Notes under the pieces: generated by a model
The model's input: the letters and a program-made list of their open reading frames with translations, nothing else
Database searches by the model: none
Told to the model about the DNA's origin: nothing
Position numbers and translations under genes: made by a program
DNA from: CADAWZ01 sp045114665
GTDB lineage: Bacteria; Vulcanimicrobiota; CADAWZ01
DNA length: 16,757 nucleotides
Assembly: GCA_045114665.1 (NCBI GenBank)
Contig: JBGUKW010000135.1
Location: 1 to 16,757, forward strand
Reading direction: 5' to 3'
Shown here: positions 1-6,718 of the stretch, piece by piece
Layout: the number at the start of each line of letters is the position of its first letter
How positions within the stretch are numbered: position 1 is the stretch's first letter

Positions 1-204
1 TGAACCCTGAGAAACTTGTTGATATCCATAATTATTTTGAGGATATTGACCATCTACTTGGACTGAGCCCTGAGAAACTTGTTGATATTCATAATTATTT
101 TGAGCATATTGACCATCTACTTGGAATGAACCCTGAGAAACTTGTTGATATTCATAATTATTTTGAGGATATTGACCATCTACTTGGAATGAGCCCTGAG
201 AAAC
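1..204 (-). repeat. 63-bp in-frame tandem repeat (21-residue units)
   Basis: Three complete 63-bp units (204-142, 141-79, 78-16) and the first 15 bp of a fourth (15-1) lie head to tail. The shared string ccctgagaaac recurs at 5, 68, 131 and 194. Each unit encodes 21 residues beginning VSQGS and containing QVDGQY and QNNY. Units differ at only a few bases (F/V, P/A and E/G changes), which suggests recent expansion. The array continues beyond the window. Confidence 0.95.
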
Positions 205-1170
205 TTTAGAATTCTGATCGACATTAGAACTTTGTTCAACTTTTTCAGACATTTCTTTTACAATAGAATCTATATCAATATTAGAGCCCTGCTTAATTTT
301 ATCAGAAATTACTTTTACAATAGAATCTATATCAATATTAGAACCCTGCTCAACTTTTTCAAAAATTGCTTTAACAATAATATCCATATCAACATTAGAA
401 TTCTGCTCAACTTTTTTATCAGATTCTTTAGCAATATCATTTTTATTATCAAAATCATTCCTAATCAACCAACCATCAACTTCTACAGCTTGATCTTTCA
501 TACTTATACTTGATGATTTATCTGATTGACTGTCTCTTAAAGATGAAGCTTTAATTGATAGTCGAGTATTAGAAATTGAATATTGAGGGACTACACCTTT
601 AACAGGCTGTTGAGCATTTGAAACATACTGTGAATTTGAGCCTTTATCTGTCCATAAAGTTTCACCAGCTACTTTACAACCCATATAAGCAAGGATTGAA
701 TTAGCAAATTTAACTTCAGCTGTAACTTTATCAATTATTGAAGCAACAAAATTATTCTTAACATCTACAGCTATTTTGTTGAATATATTTGTGGCTTTTT
801 CCAACGTTTTCGTTCTAATAGAACTTTTTACTTTTGCCTTACTTACATGAGAACTTGAAGAAACATGGGATTTATCTCTTACTTGTGAGGAAGAAACAGA
901 TTTCGAACTTGAAGAAACTTGGGATTTACCTTTTACTTGAGAAGAAAAATTTGGAAATGGAGGCATTTGTATTATTTGACCACTTCCTCTCACAAATAAC
1001 GCCTGTGCAGATATTCTTTGGAGCATATTCATCATTGTCATTTGCATCTGCATTATCTGAACATGCATCATCATTTGCATAAAGTTATTTGCGAACATCT
1101 GAGGAACATAACAAATTCCAAAATTATTTATTTGATACATAAAATTTATATTAATAGTTTGATTCATCAT
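1..1170 (-). CDS. Met-rich tandem-repeat protein, 5' part only (runs off left edge)
   Basis: An uninterrupted minus-strand reading frame of 390 codons runs from an ATG at 1170 to the window edge with no stop, so the C-terminus is missing. The start is set by a strong Shine-Dalgarno (GGAGGTG, 8 nt before ATG). Seen: a Met-rich N-terminus (residues about 1-55, including FMQMMMHVQIMQMQM), a duplicated Ser-rich block (about 75-110, SSQVKGKSQVSSSS then SSQVRDKSHVSSSS), a non-repetitive stretch (about 110-255), three 19-residue repeats (about 258-314, core SNIDIDSIVK, EKVEQG) and then 21-residue repeats rich in Gln, Tyr and Asn (VSQGSFQVDGQY...). No signal peptide or membrane segment is visible. 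No family was recognised. The repeat architecture suggests an extended structural, surface or self-assembling protein, which is inference. It is preceded by its own intergenic region and appears to be a separate transcription unit. Confidence 0.85.
   Translation of the reverse strand, partial: MMNQTININFMYQINNFGICYVPQMFANNFMQMMMHVQIMQMQMTMMNMLQRISAQALFVRGSGQIIQMPPFPNFSSQVKGKSQVSSSSKSVSSSQVRDKSHVSSSSHVSKAKVKSSIRTKTLEKATNIFNKIAVDVKNNFVASIIDKVTAEVKFANSILAYMGCKVAGETLWTDKGSNSQYVSNAQQPVKGVVPQYSISNTRLSIKASSLRDSQSDKSSSISMKDQAVEVDGWLIRNDFDNKNDIAKESDKKVEQNSNVDMDIIVKAIFEKVEQGSNIDIDSIVKVISDKIKQGSNIDIDSIVKEMSEKVEQSSNVDQNSKVSQGSFQVDGQYPQNNYEYQQVSQGSFQVDGQYAQNNYEYQQVSQGSVQVDGQYPQNNYGYQQVSQGS
229..399 (-). 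repeat. 57-bp in-frame tandem repeat (19-residue units)
   Basis: Three units of 57 bp (399-343, 342-286, 285-229) encode 19-residue repeats with the core SN(V/I)D(I/M)D.IVK followed by E/DK(V/I)(E/K)Q. They are more diverged than the 63-bp units next to them, so the gene seems to have grown by two separate tandem-duplication events. A partial fourth unit (SNVDQNS) leads into the 63-bp array. Confidence 0.9.
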
Positions 1171-1247
1171 AATATAAACACCTCCAAAGATTTTCAATAT
1201 AAAATAACATCACGCTAAATTATTATTTGTAAATAGTCTATAGAGAA

Positions 1248-1305
1248 TTATTTCACGAATGTAATAAAAATAAAAAAAGCCAAATAGTTTATTTCACAAA
1301 TGTAA
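1248..1305 (-). promoter_or_regulatory. Paired 17-bp direct repeat upstream of the repeat-protein gene
   Basis: TTATTTCACGAATGTAA (1248-1264) and TTATTTCACAAATGTAA (1289-1305) differ at one base and lie 41 bp apart, close to four helical turns. Each has weak dyad symmetry at its ends. They lie 78-135 bp upstream of the ATG at 1170. A possible promoter (TTACAT at 1264-1259, 16-bp spacer, TATAGA at 1242-1237) would place one copy on the -35 element. A weaker alternative is TTTACA at 1233-1228, 18 bp, TGTTAT at 1209-1204. The spacing suggests a regulator-binding pair, but the regulator is unknown. Confidence 0.4.
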
Positions 1306-1380
1306 AAATTAAGGCGTGTCAGTAATTCATCAATGTCCACTATTTTTTTCTTAAAAAAAGAACAAATCCCCTTTACCTCA

Positions 1381-1429
1381 AAAAAAACTGCACCTACTTT
1401 TAGTTATGTTCTAAAAAGTGGATGCAGTT
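1381..1429 (-). terminator. Intrinsic terminator of the glycosyltransferase-to-peptidase operon
   Basis: On the minus strand AACTGCATCCACTTTTTAG and CTAAAAGTAGGTGCAGTT pair almost fully (one bulge, G-U wobbles) around a 7-nt loop and are followed directly by a run of T. It begins about 44 nt past the peptidase stop at 1473 and separates that operon from the repeat-protein gene. Confidence 0.9.
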
Positions 1430-1472
1430 CACTCAAAAAACAGAAAATAAAAAAGAGTTTTTTTTAAACACC

Positions 1473-3431
1473 TTATCTATCTATTTCTTTAAATTTTTCT
1501 ACAGCTTGTTTTGCAGATTTTATGATAAAATCTGTGGAAATATTATTTCCTGTACCTCTCAAAAGCCAAATATCAGGAGTTAACTTACCCTGTGAACATA
1601 GTCTTTCCATTTCATCTGCCAAACTCTTATTTTCAAGATAGCTTTCAATCTGACTTCTTATTATTTCACCCAAAGGATAATTTGGCAAATACAAGCCATA
1701 TTCTATCATGTGTGAATATACACCTAAAAGGATTGAATCTTTTTCATTGAATATTGGAGCAAACCACTTGTTCCAGTATTCTTTTGAAATCTTTACCACA
1801 AAATCTTTTATTTCTTCTGCTGTGGCTTCTGGATGGTCATACATAAAATGCCAAGTATCAACACATACAAGAGAAACACCAGATAATTCAAAACAATGCC
1901 AAAAACCATGTATTCTATGCATAACATCGCTTTTTTCTTTACTTCCACCAATACCTAAAACTTCTTGGTCTCTTCCTTGAAATACAAATGCAAATCCCTC
2001 TGTAAATGCAGTATTTGGAACTCCACTCATCAAAGTTGAAGGAGCATTATTCAATGAAAACACCTGCTCAACACAATGTCCAAGTTCATGGATTGCAACA
2101 TTATATGAGATATAATTCATTTTCTTACCGTCAAATCTCGTTCTTAGATGTGAATTGAATTGTTTGCCTCCTGCTCCCATCGCATGACCTGCACCTCTTG
2201 CAGAATCGACATTTATTTTTGAAGCCAAATAATCTGCTTTGTAGTTTGCAAATCCAAAAGCTCTCAAAATTTCAGAGATATTATTTTGAAATCCCTCCCT
2301 ATTTCCATATTTTTCTTCAATTATTTTGTTCAATTCCTCATCATTTAGAGTTGAAGCATCTTTAAAACCTGGATACCAAATATCAAAAGCTCTTAAAGGT
2401 CTTCCAACTTTTTTTTCAACTATCTTTGCAATATCTTTTATGACATCACTTTCAAGAATAGAGACAAGCATTTTTCTTACTCTATCTTCAGATATTTCAA
2501 CACTGAATTCAAAATTTCTATCTATTGCATTTGGACATTTTGGAACATAAGAATCGAGATTTTTATCAGCTAAAAAAATCTGTCTCAAATATTCATATCT
2601 TCTACTGCCTTCTTGTTTAAATTCAATTTTCTCACCATTTTTGAAAACTTCATTTGAAACAGGATTCCAATCATATTCTTCATTATTGATTACACATTCT
2701 GGAATTTCACCATTTACGATTCTCTCAAGAATTTTCTCAATGATTTCTCTTTTTCTCATGCTTTCAGGTTCTCTATAAAGTCCCTTTAATTCATCTCTAA
2801 GTCCCCAATGGCTTATGAGTTTCATTCCCTTTGGAAACATACCAACTTTGCCATCAACTATTATGTGATCCATGCAGATATTGTAATCAGAAATATATAC
2901 ACCTGCTTTTGACATAGGAAGTGATGAAGCCAACAAAACTTTTGGAGGAATTCTCTCTGAAAATCTATCAGCAAGTCGTGCTTTAGTCCATTCAAGGTTT
3001 GACCATTCTACTCCTAAACTATCTTTTTCTTCAAGTGTATAAACTGGAAAATTCAAAAGGACTAAAAAAGCAATCTTTGAAGCAAAAAAGTCTTCTGTTA
3101 GATGTGTCATTGGATTGAATTCAGCAAAAAGACTATCGCTTTGTTCAATTTTTCCTGTATCAAGATGAACAGGTTCGAGAATATTTCTGTACATTTCAAG
3201 TATGTATCCATCAATGACATCAAAATTATGTTCAGCCTTTTTTAGCAAAGAATTTATTTTGTCTTCATCTTCAACATAATATGTTTGGCAGAAATTTTTC
3301 AATTCTTCAACAGTTCCATCTTCTTCTGTCCATGCTTCAACAGTCTGATTTACGCATCTAATCATCCTGTCATTTTTTGTAAACTTTTTAGAAAGTTCAT
3401 CTATAATTTCATCAACAATTTTTGTATCCAT
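1473..3431 (-). CDS. HELGH zinc metallopeptidase, M3-like, family uncertain
   Basis: The product is a 652-residue soluble protein. A zinc site is visible: HELGH at about 448-452 (two His ligands and catalytic Glu), then Glu 26 residues later in NTAFTEGFAF (about 478), the HExxH-plus-downstream-Glu layout of gluzincins such as M3 oligopeptidases. The region before it (ADYLASKINVDSARGAGHA...RTRF) and a long helical C-terminus also suit a large cytoplasmic peptidase. No signal peptide is seen, so a role in intracellular peptide turnover is inferred. I chose the ATG at 3431 because AGGGGG lies 4 nt before it. The frame can be extended 16 codons to 3479, but that reaches further into the upstream RibF-like gene. 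With the chosen start the overlap is 20 bp, suggesting translational coupling. It is last in its operon and is followed by a strong terminator. Zinc-peptidase call is firm; substrate and exact family are not. Confidence 0.88.
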   Translation of the reverse strand: MDTKIVDEIIDELSKKFTKNDRMIRCVNQTVEAWTEEDGTVEELKNFCQTYYVEDEDKINSLLKKAEHNFDVIDGYILEMYRNILEPVHLDTGKIEQSDSLFAEFNPMTHLTEDFFASKIAFLVLLNFPVYTLEEKDSLGVEWSNLEWTKARLADRFSERIPPKVLLASSLPMSKAGVYISDYNICMDHIIVDGKVGMFPKGMKLISHWGLRDELKGLYREPESMRKREIIEKILERIVNGEIPECVINNEEYDWNPVSNEVFKNGEKIEFKQEGSRRYEYLRQIFLADKNLDSYVPKCPNAIDRNFEFSVEISEDRVRKMLVSILESDVIKDIAKIVEKKVGRPLRAFDIWYPGFKDASTLNDEELNKIIEEKYGNREGFQNNISEILRAFGFANYKADYLASKINVDSARGAGHAMGAGGKQFNSHLRTRFDGKKMNYISYNVAIHELGHCVEQVFSLNNAPSTLMSGVPNTAFTEGFAFVFQGRDQEVLGIGGSKEKSDVMHRIHGFWHCFELSGVSLVCVDTWHFMYDHPEATAEEIKDFVVKISKEYWNKWFAPIFNEKDSILLGVYSHMIEYGLYLPNYPLGEIIRSQIESYLENKSLADEMERLCSQGKLTPDIWLLRGTGNNISTDFIIKSAKQAVEKFKEIDR

Positions 3432-4005
3432 ATTTCCCCCTATACAATTGCAATTTTCTTCCCAACATTTTTGTAACAAGCTCTATATTTCCACTTTCAA
3501 TAAATTTTCTTATGTTAGAGCTACTCACATTCTCACCACCAACAGAACACAAATCTAACGATTTTACTTCTATCCCAAATTTTTTAATTGTATCCTCATT
3601 ACCTAAACCATTCTTGCCAAACCTATGATTTTTTCCAATGCAGACATATTTCACATTTAATTTATCTACTAAAATATCTGACACAAATTTTTCAGCAGTA
3701 ATTGAAGCAAATTCTTTATCAAATTCAGAGACAAATGCAAAATCAACACCCAAAGAAGATATAATATTCATTTTTTCTTCAAAACTCATCAAAAGAAAAG
3801 GAATATGATTTGAATCTAAAATTGTTTTTGGGTGATTATAATATGTCAAAATAGCAGAAAAACCGTCAATTCTTTTAGAGTAAAAACAGACATCAGAAAT
3901 TAACTTCTGATGTCCGATATGAACTCCGTCAAAAAATCCCATTGAAAGACAAATTGGAGAAAACTCAAAACGGTTTTTCAATTTGCGAAAATCTATTATT
4001 TTCAT
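3412..4005 (-). CDS. ribF: RibF-type FAD synthetase domain without riboflavin kinase domain
   Basis: The product is 197 residues and matches the adenylyltransferase half of bacterial RibF, which converts FMN and ATP to FAD. Visible motifs in order: GFFDGVHIGH (23-32, the nucleotidyltransferase HxGH signature), YYNHP (55-59), NHRFGKNG (126-133, equivalent of the usual FRFG-R-G) and VSSSNIRKFIESG (160-172) followed by MLGR. Ordinary RibF proteins are about 300 residues because a riboflavin kinase domain follows MLGR. Here the protein stops about 14 residues later, and the next gene starts inside its 3' end, so no kinase domain is hidden downstream. Either the cell makes FMN with a separate kinase, or this copy has another role. 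It starts 5 nt after the SPOR-gene stop with no clear ribosome-binding site, which suggests coupling. Confidence 0.88.
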   Translation of the reverse strand: MKIIDFRKLKNRFEFSPICLSMGFFDGVHIGHQKLISDVCFYSKRIDGFSAILTYYNHPKTILDSNHIPFLLMSFEEKMNIISSLGVDFAFVSEFDKEFASITAEKFVSDILVDKLNVKYVCIGKNHRFGKNGLGNEDTIKKFGIEVKSLDLCSVGGENVSSSNIRKFIESGNIELVTKMLGRKLQLYRGKYGYKNC

Positions 4006-4010
4006 GAGAA

Positions 4011-4967
4011 TTATTTTCCAATAATTAATGGTTTATATTCAAGAGCTTTAAGTTCTTCTAATTTCTTATTTGCATTTTCTTCTGAAGATTCAGATATTTT
4101 AACTCTAAACCTATTTACCCCATTTTCAACAAATGGCTCAACAACAGGATTATATCCTTTTGCTTTTAAATCCTCAGCAATTTTATTTGCATTGTCCATA
4201 GTCTCTTCAGAAGCTATCTGTATCTCAATAGCAGAAGAATCATTTGAAGGTTCTTGCAATGGCTCTATGTCTTTTAAATTTTTTAAAGATTGATCATCAA
4301 TACCTGGAATTGGTTCATTTGTATTTCTAAAATCATCAATTTGTAAATCATCTGTATTATCTGCCAAAACAGCTGATTTGCTTACAGCACCGCTCTTGTC
4401 AACTTCTACAACAGTTTTCCAAACTTTTGGCTTGTTTTCATCAACAACTTGACTGTTGTATTTTTTGAAAAACTCACTCTTTAAAAAATAATTTCCTGCC
4501 CAACTTCCTGCAATCAATGCTGCCCATATAATAATTAATGTAACTATAAGAACTTTAACCCAAAAATAATCAGATTCTTCATCAGAATCTTCTTCTTTAT
4601 TTTCTTTGTTCTTATATTTACTTTTTTGTTTTTTCTTTTTTTCTTTCTCAGAAACTTCTTCAGTCTTTTTAGAATCCTCTATTTTCTCGGCTTTATCTTC
4701 TGAATCTTCTTCATCTGAGTTATCTTCTTCATCATCTTCAGAATCATTCTCATCTTCAGAATTTTCTTCATCTAAGTCTTCTTCCTCGTCATCTTCAGAA
4801 TCATTTTCATCTTCTGATTCCTCTTTTGATTCTTTGTTTTTACCTTCTGTATCATCAGTTTCTTCACCATCTGAATCTTCAGAAATTTCTTCTTCTACTT
4901 TCTCTAAATCCTTATCAAGTTGTTCAGATTTTTTTTTGTCATTTTTACGATTTTTTTTCTTACTCAT
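4011..4967 (-). CDS. SPOR-domain membrane protein with long acidic/Lys-rich cytoplasmic tail
   Basis: The product is 318 residues. Residues 1-135 are almost entirely Lys, Glu, Asp and Ser, starting with a basic stretch, then an Asp/Glu/Ser block with a duplicated SEDENDSEDDEE segment, then Lys-rich KKKKQKSKYKNK. One transmembrane segment follows (about 137-163, VLIVTLIIIWAALIAGSWAG), then a linker and a C-terminal SPOR-like domain (about 245-318: IQIASEETMDNANKIAEDL, GYNPVV, FRVKIS). SPOR domains bind septal peptidoglycan, so a single-pass protein with its charged tail inside and SPOR domain outside fits a cell-division or envelope role (inference). GGAG lies 10 nt before the ATG. It follows comF by 18 nt in the same operon. 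The acidic segment is low complexity and is probably disordered. Confidence 0.85.
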   Translation of the reverse strand: MSKKKNRKNDKKKSEQLDKDLEKVEEEISEDSDGEETDDTEGKNKESKEESEDENDSEDDEEEDLDEENSEDENDSEDDEEDNSDEEDSEDKAEKIEDSKKTEEVSEKEKKKKQKSKYKNKENKEEDSDEESDYFWVKVLIVTLIIIWAALIAGSWAGNYFLKSEFFKKYNSQVVDENKPKVWKTVVEVDKSGAVSKSAVLADNTDDLQIDDFRNTNEPIPGIDDQSLKNLKDIEPLQEPSNDSSAIEIQIASEETMDNANKIAEDLKAKGYNPVVEPFVENGVNRFRVKISESSEENANKKLEELKALEYKPLIIGK

Positions 4968-4985
4968 AAAAAATTTTCTCCAAAA

Positions 4986-5642
4986 TTAGATAACAGATTT
5001 TGCAACAGTCAAAGCATAAACAGAATTTGCCCCTTTTCTTTTCATTTCTAAAGCAACTTCTGAAAGAGTTGCTCCTGTTGTCAAAATGTCATCAACAATT
5101 AAAATTTTCAATCCTTTAAGATTTCTATTAACAGAAAAAACTCCCTTTACATTCCTTTTTCTATCATTTTTAGAAAGATTATACATAAAAGAAGTTTCTT
5201 TAGTTCTCTCTAAAATATTTTCTTCATAAGGCAAATTTAAAAAATTAGATAAATGTTTTGCTATTAATTCAGACTGATTAAATCCTCTCTCTTTCAATCT
5301 ATTTTTATGAAGAGGAACAGAAGTAATTAAATCAACTGAATGAAAATAATTTGTATCTTTCAAACAATCTTCAACAAACCGAGATAAAGGCAGATAAAGA
5401 GATTTTTTTTTAGAAAATTTAAACTTTCTTATCAATTTCTTCAAAATTCCATCATAATATCCACAAACTATCATTAAATCTACATTTTTTGGTGGATTTA
5501 TTTTCTGCTGTGGATAGTGTTTGATTTTGGCAAAACATTCTTTACATAGAATATCTCCAACTTTACCACATATAACACATTTAGAAGGAAAAATAAAATT
5601 GAGAAAAACATCAACAAAATCAAGAAAATTATTTTTTGTCAT
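4986..5642 (-). CDS. comF: ComF family phosphoribosyltransferase-like protein
   Basis: The product is 218 residues, the usual size for ComF/GntX proteins. A four-Cys zinc finger is present (CVIC at 22-25, CKEC at 33-36), then RGFNQSELIAK (119-129), typical of the family, and a type-I phosphoribosyltransferase PRPP loop LIVDDILTTGAT (181-192). In naturally competent bacteria ComF helps single-stranded DNA uptake at the cytoplasmic side; in others its role is unclear, so a competence role here is only possible. I used the ATG at 5642, which overlaps the glycosyltransferase gene by 14 bp. A TTG at 5663 would add seven residues. Neither has a good ribosome-binding site, so translation is probably coupled to the upstream gene. 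Confidence 0.92.
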   Translation of the reverse strand: MTKNNFLDFVDVFLNFIFPSKCVICGKVGDILCKECFAKIKHYPQQKINPPKNVDLMIVCGYYDGILKKLIRKFKFSKKKSLYLPLSRFVEDCLKDTNYFHSVDLITSVPLHKNRLKERGFNQSELIAKHLSNFLNLPYEENILERTKETSFMYNLSKNDRKRNVKGVFSVNRNLKGLKILIVDDILTTGATLSEVALEMKRKGANSVYALTVAKSVI

Positions 5643-6363
5643 TTTTAGAAAACAAAACGGCAAAAATAAATTTTGGAATAGACATCATTCTTCCAAATCG
5701 AGAAGGCTCTTTTATAAGTCTGTACAACCATTCAAGACTCAATTTTCTCATCCACATTGGAGCTCGTTCGATTTTGCCAGATAAAACATCAAAACTTCCG
5801 CCTACTCCCATGCCAACTGGTATATCCAATTCTTTGGCATGATTCAAATACCATTTTTCCTGTTTTGGAAAACCAAGTGCGGTAAATATAACATCTGGCT
5901 TTGCTTTTTTTACAATATCTATAGGTTCAGAATCATCTTTAAAATAGCCATGATATGTACCAACAATATTGCAATTTGGATATTTCTTTTTTAAATTTTC
6001 TGCTGTTTTTTCTGCAGTACCGGGTTTTGCACCTAACAAAAATATTCTCAACTTAGATTCAGAAGATCTCTTTACTACTTCCTCAAGAATTTCTACACCT
6101 GCAGCCTTTTCTCTCAATTTTAAACCAGCTTTTCTCGCTCCCCAAACTACACCTGCTCCGTCAGCACATACTAAAGAAGCTCCATTTATTAAATCTCTAA
6201 TATCTGAATCTTTTTGAGAAGCCATCACCATTTCTGTTCCCAATGTAACTATAAGGTGTGGCTTATCTCTTTCCAAGACAAATTTTTCAATCAATTCTGC
6301 CGTTTCAGATACTGTTATATCTTTAACTTTTACTCCTAAAACTGAAATTTCCTGTAAATCCAT
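5629..6363 (-). CDS. WecG/TagA/CpsF family glycosyltransferase
   Basis: The product is 244 residues, the normal length for this family (GT26), which transfers N-acetylmannosamine or a related sugar onto a lipid-linked precursor for teichoic acid, enterobacterial common antigen or exopolysaccharide. Visible hallmarks: ADGAGVVWGAR (about 67-77), FLLGAKPGTAEK (about 108-119), ALGFPKQEKW (about 162-171), GVGGSFDVLSGK (about 186-197) and APMWMRKLSLEWLYRL (about 201-216). It lacks strong membrane helices, as usual for this peripheral enzyme. The ATG at 6363 is chosen; a TTG at 6375 would add four residues. It is the first gene of a five-gene minus-strand operon and is divergent from the small gene at 6442. 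The acceptor substrate cannot be read from the sequence. Confidence 0.93.
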   Translation of the reverse strand: MDLQEISVLGVKVKDITVSETAELIEKFVLERDKPHLIVTLGTEMVMASQKDSDIRDLINGASLVCADGAGVVWGARKAGLKLREKAAGVEILEEVVKRSSESKLRIFLLGAKPGTAEKTAENLKKKYPNCNIVGTYHGYFKDDSEPIDIVKKAKPDVIFTALGFPKQEKWYLNHAKELDIPVGMGVGGSFDVLSGKIERAPMWMRKLSLEWLYRLIKEPSRFGRMMSIPKFIFAVLFSKNDKK

Positions 6364-6441
6364 TTTAAATCTCAATCTAAAATTCTTAAAAATATCAAAA
6401 TATTATTTTACAAAAATGTTTTTTTGTGTTATTATAATATT

Positions 6442-6717
6442 ATGGAAAACAAATCTGAACAATACATACACATAACAAAAAGAGGACTTCTAATAATTAA
6501 AGATTCAGAAGGTACATCTTACTATTTTGATCCTACAAATTCTTTGAAAGATGTAGCTACATATATAATGTCAAATCCATCACTGTCAAATTTTATATCT
6601 GAACCTGACAAAACAAATGATGAACACCATATTATATATGTCGATCCACCAGATAAAGAAGAAAATAGACTTAGAAGATTTTCACCTCTAAAAGAAGATA
6701 AATATTTTGAGGAATAA
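6442..6717 (+). CDS. Small hypothetical protein, the only clear plus-strand gene
   Basis: A 91-residue hydrophilic protein (MENKSEQYIHITKRGLLII...), with a mixed basic/acidic C-terminus (DPPDKEENRLRRFSPLKEDK). No family recognised. Composition looks like a real protein and it fills the gap between two minus-strand genes: divergent from the glycosyltransferase and convergent with histidine kinase 2, the two stop codons being separated by one base. No Shine-Dalgarno precedes the ATG at 6442. Instead a perfect TATAAT (6433-6438) ends three bases before it, suggesting a leaderless or nearly leaderless message or a start further in. A TTG at 6424 would add six residues. Function unknown. Confidence 0.6.
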   Translation: MENKSEQYIHITKRGLLIIKDSEGTSYYFDPTNSLKDVATYIMSNPSLSNFISEPDKTNDEHHIIYVDPPDKEENRLRRFSPLKEDKYFEE

Positions 6718-6718
6718 A

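Noticed and set aside
1..204. Could the 63-bp periodic array be a CRISPR array?
   Set aside because: The whole 63 bp repeats with no unique spacers, and it is an open reading frame in phase with an upstream start and ribosome-binding site.
834..1218. Plus-strand frames at 834-1082 and 1018-1218
   Set aside because: Shadows of the minus-strand Met/Ser-rich gene (1-1170); the His/Leu-rich products come from complementing Met codons.
3412..3479. Longer start (3479) for the HELGH peptidase
   Set aside because: It lies deeper within the RibF-like gene, while the ATG at 3431 has AGGGGG at suitable spacing.
4606..4989. Plus-strand Ser-rich frame of 127 codons
   Set aside because: It is the complement of the GAA/GAT/TCA-rich acidic tail of the SPOR gene; poly-Ser is the expected artefact and there is no ribosome-binding site.
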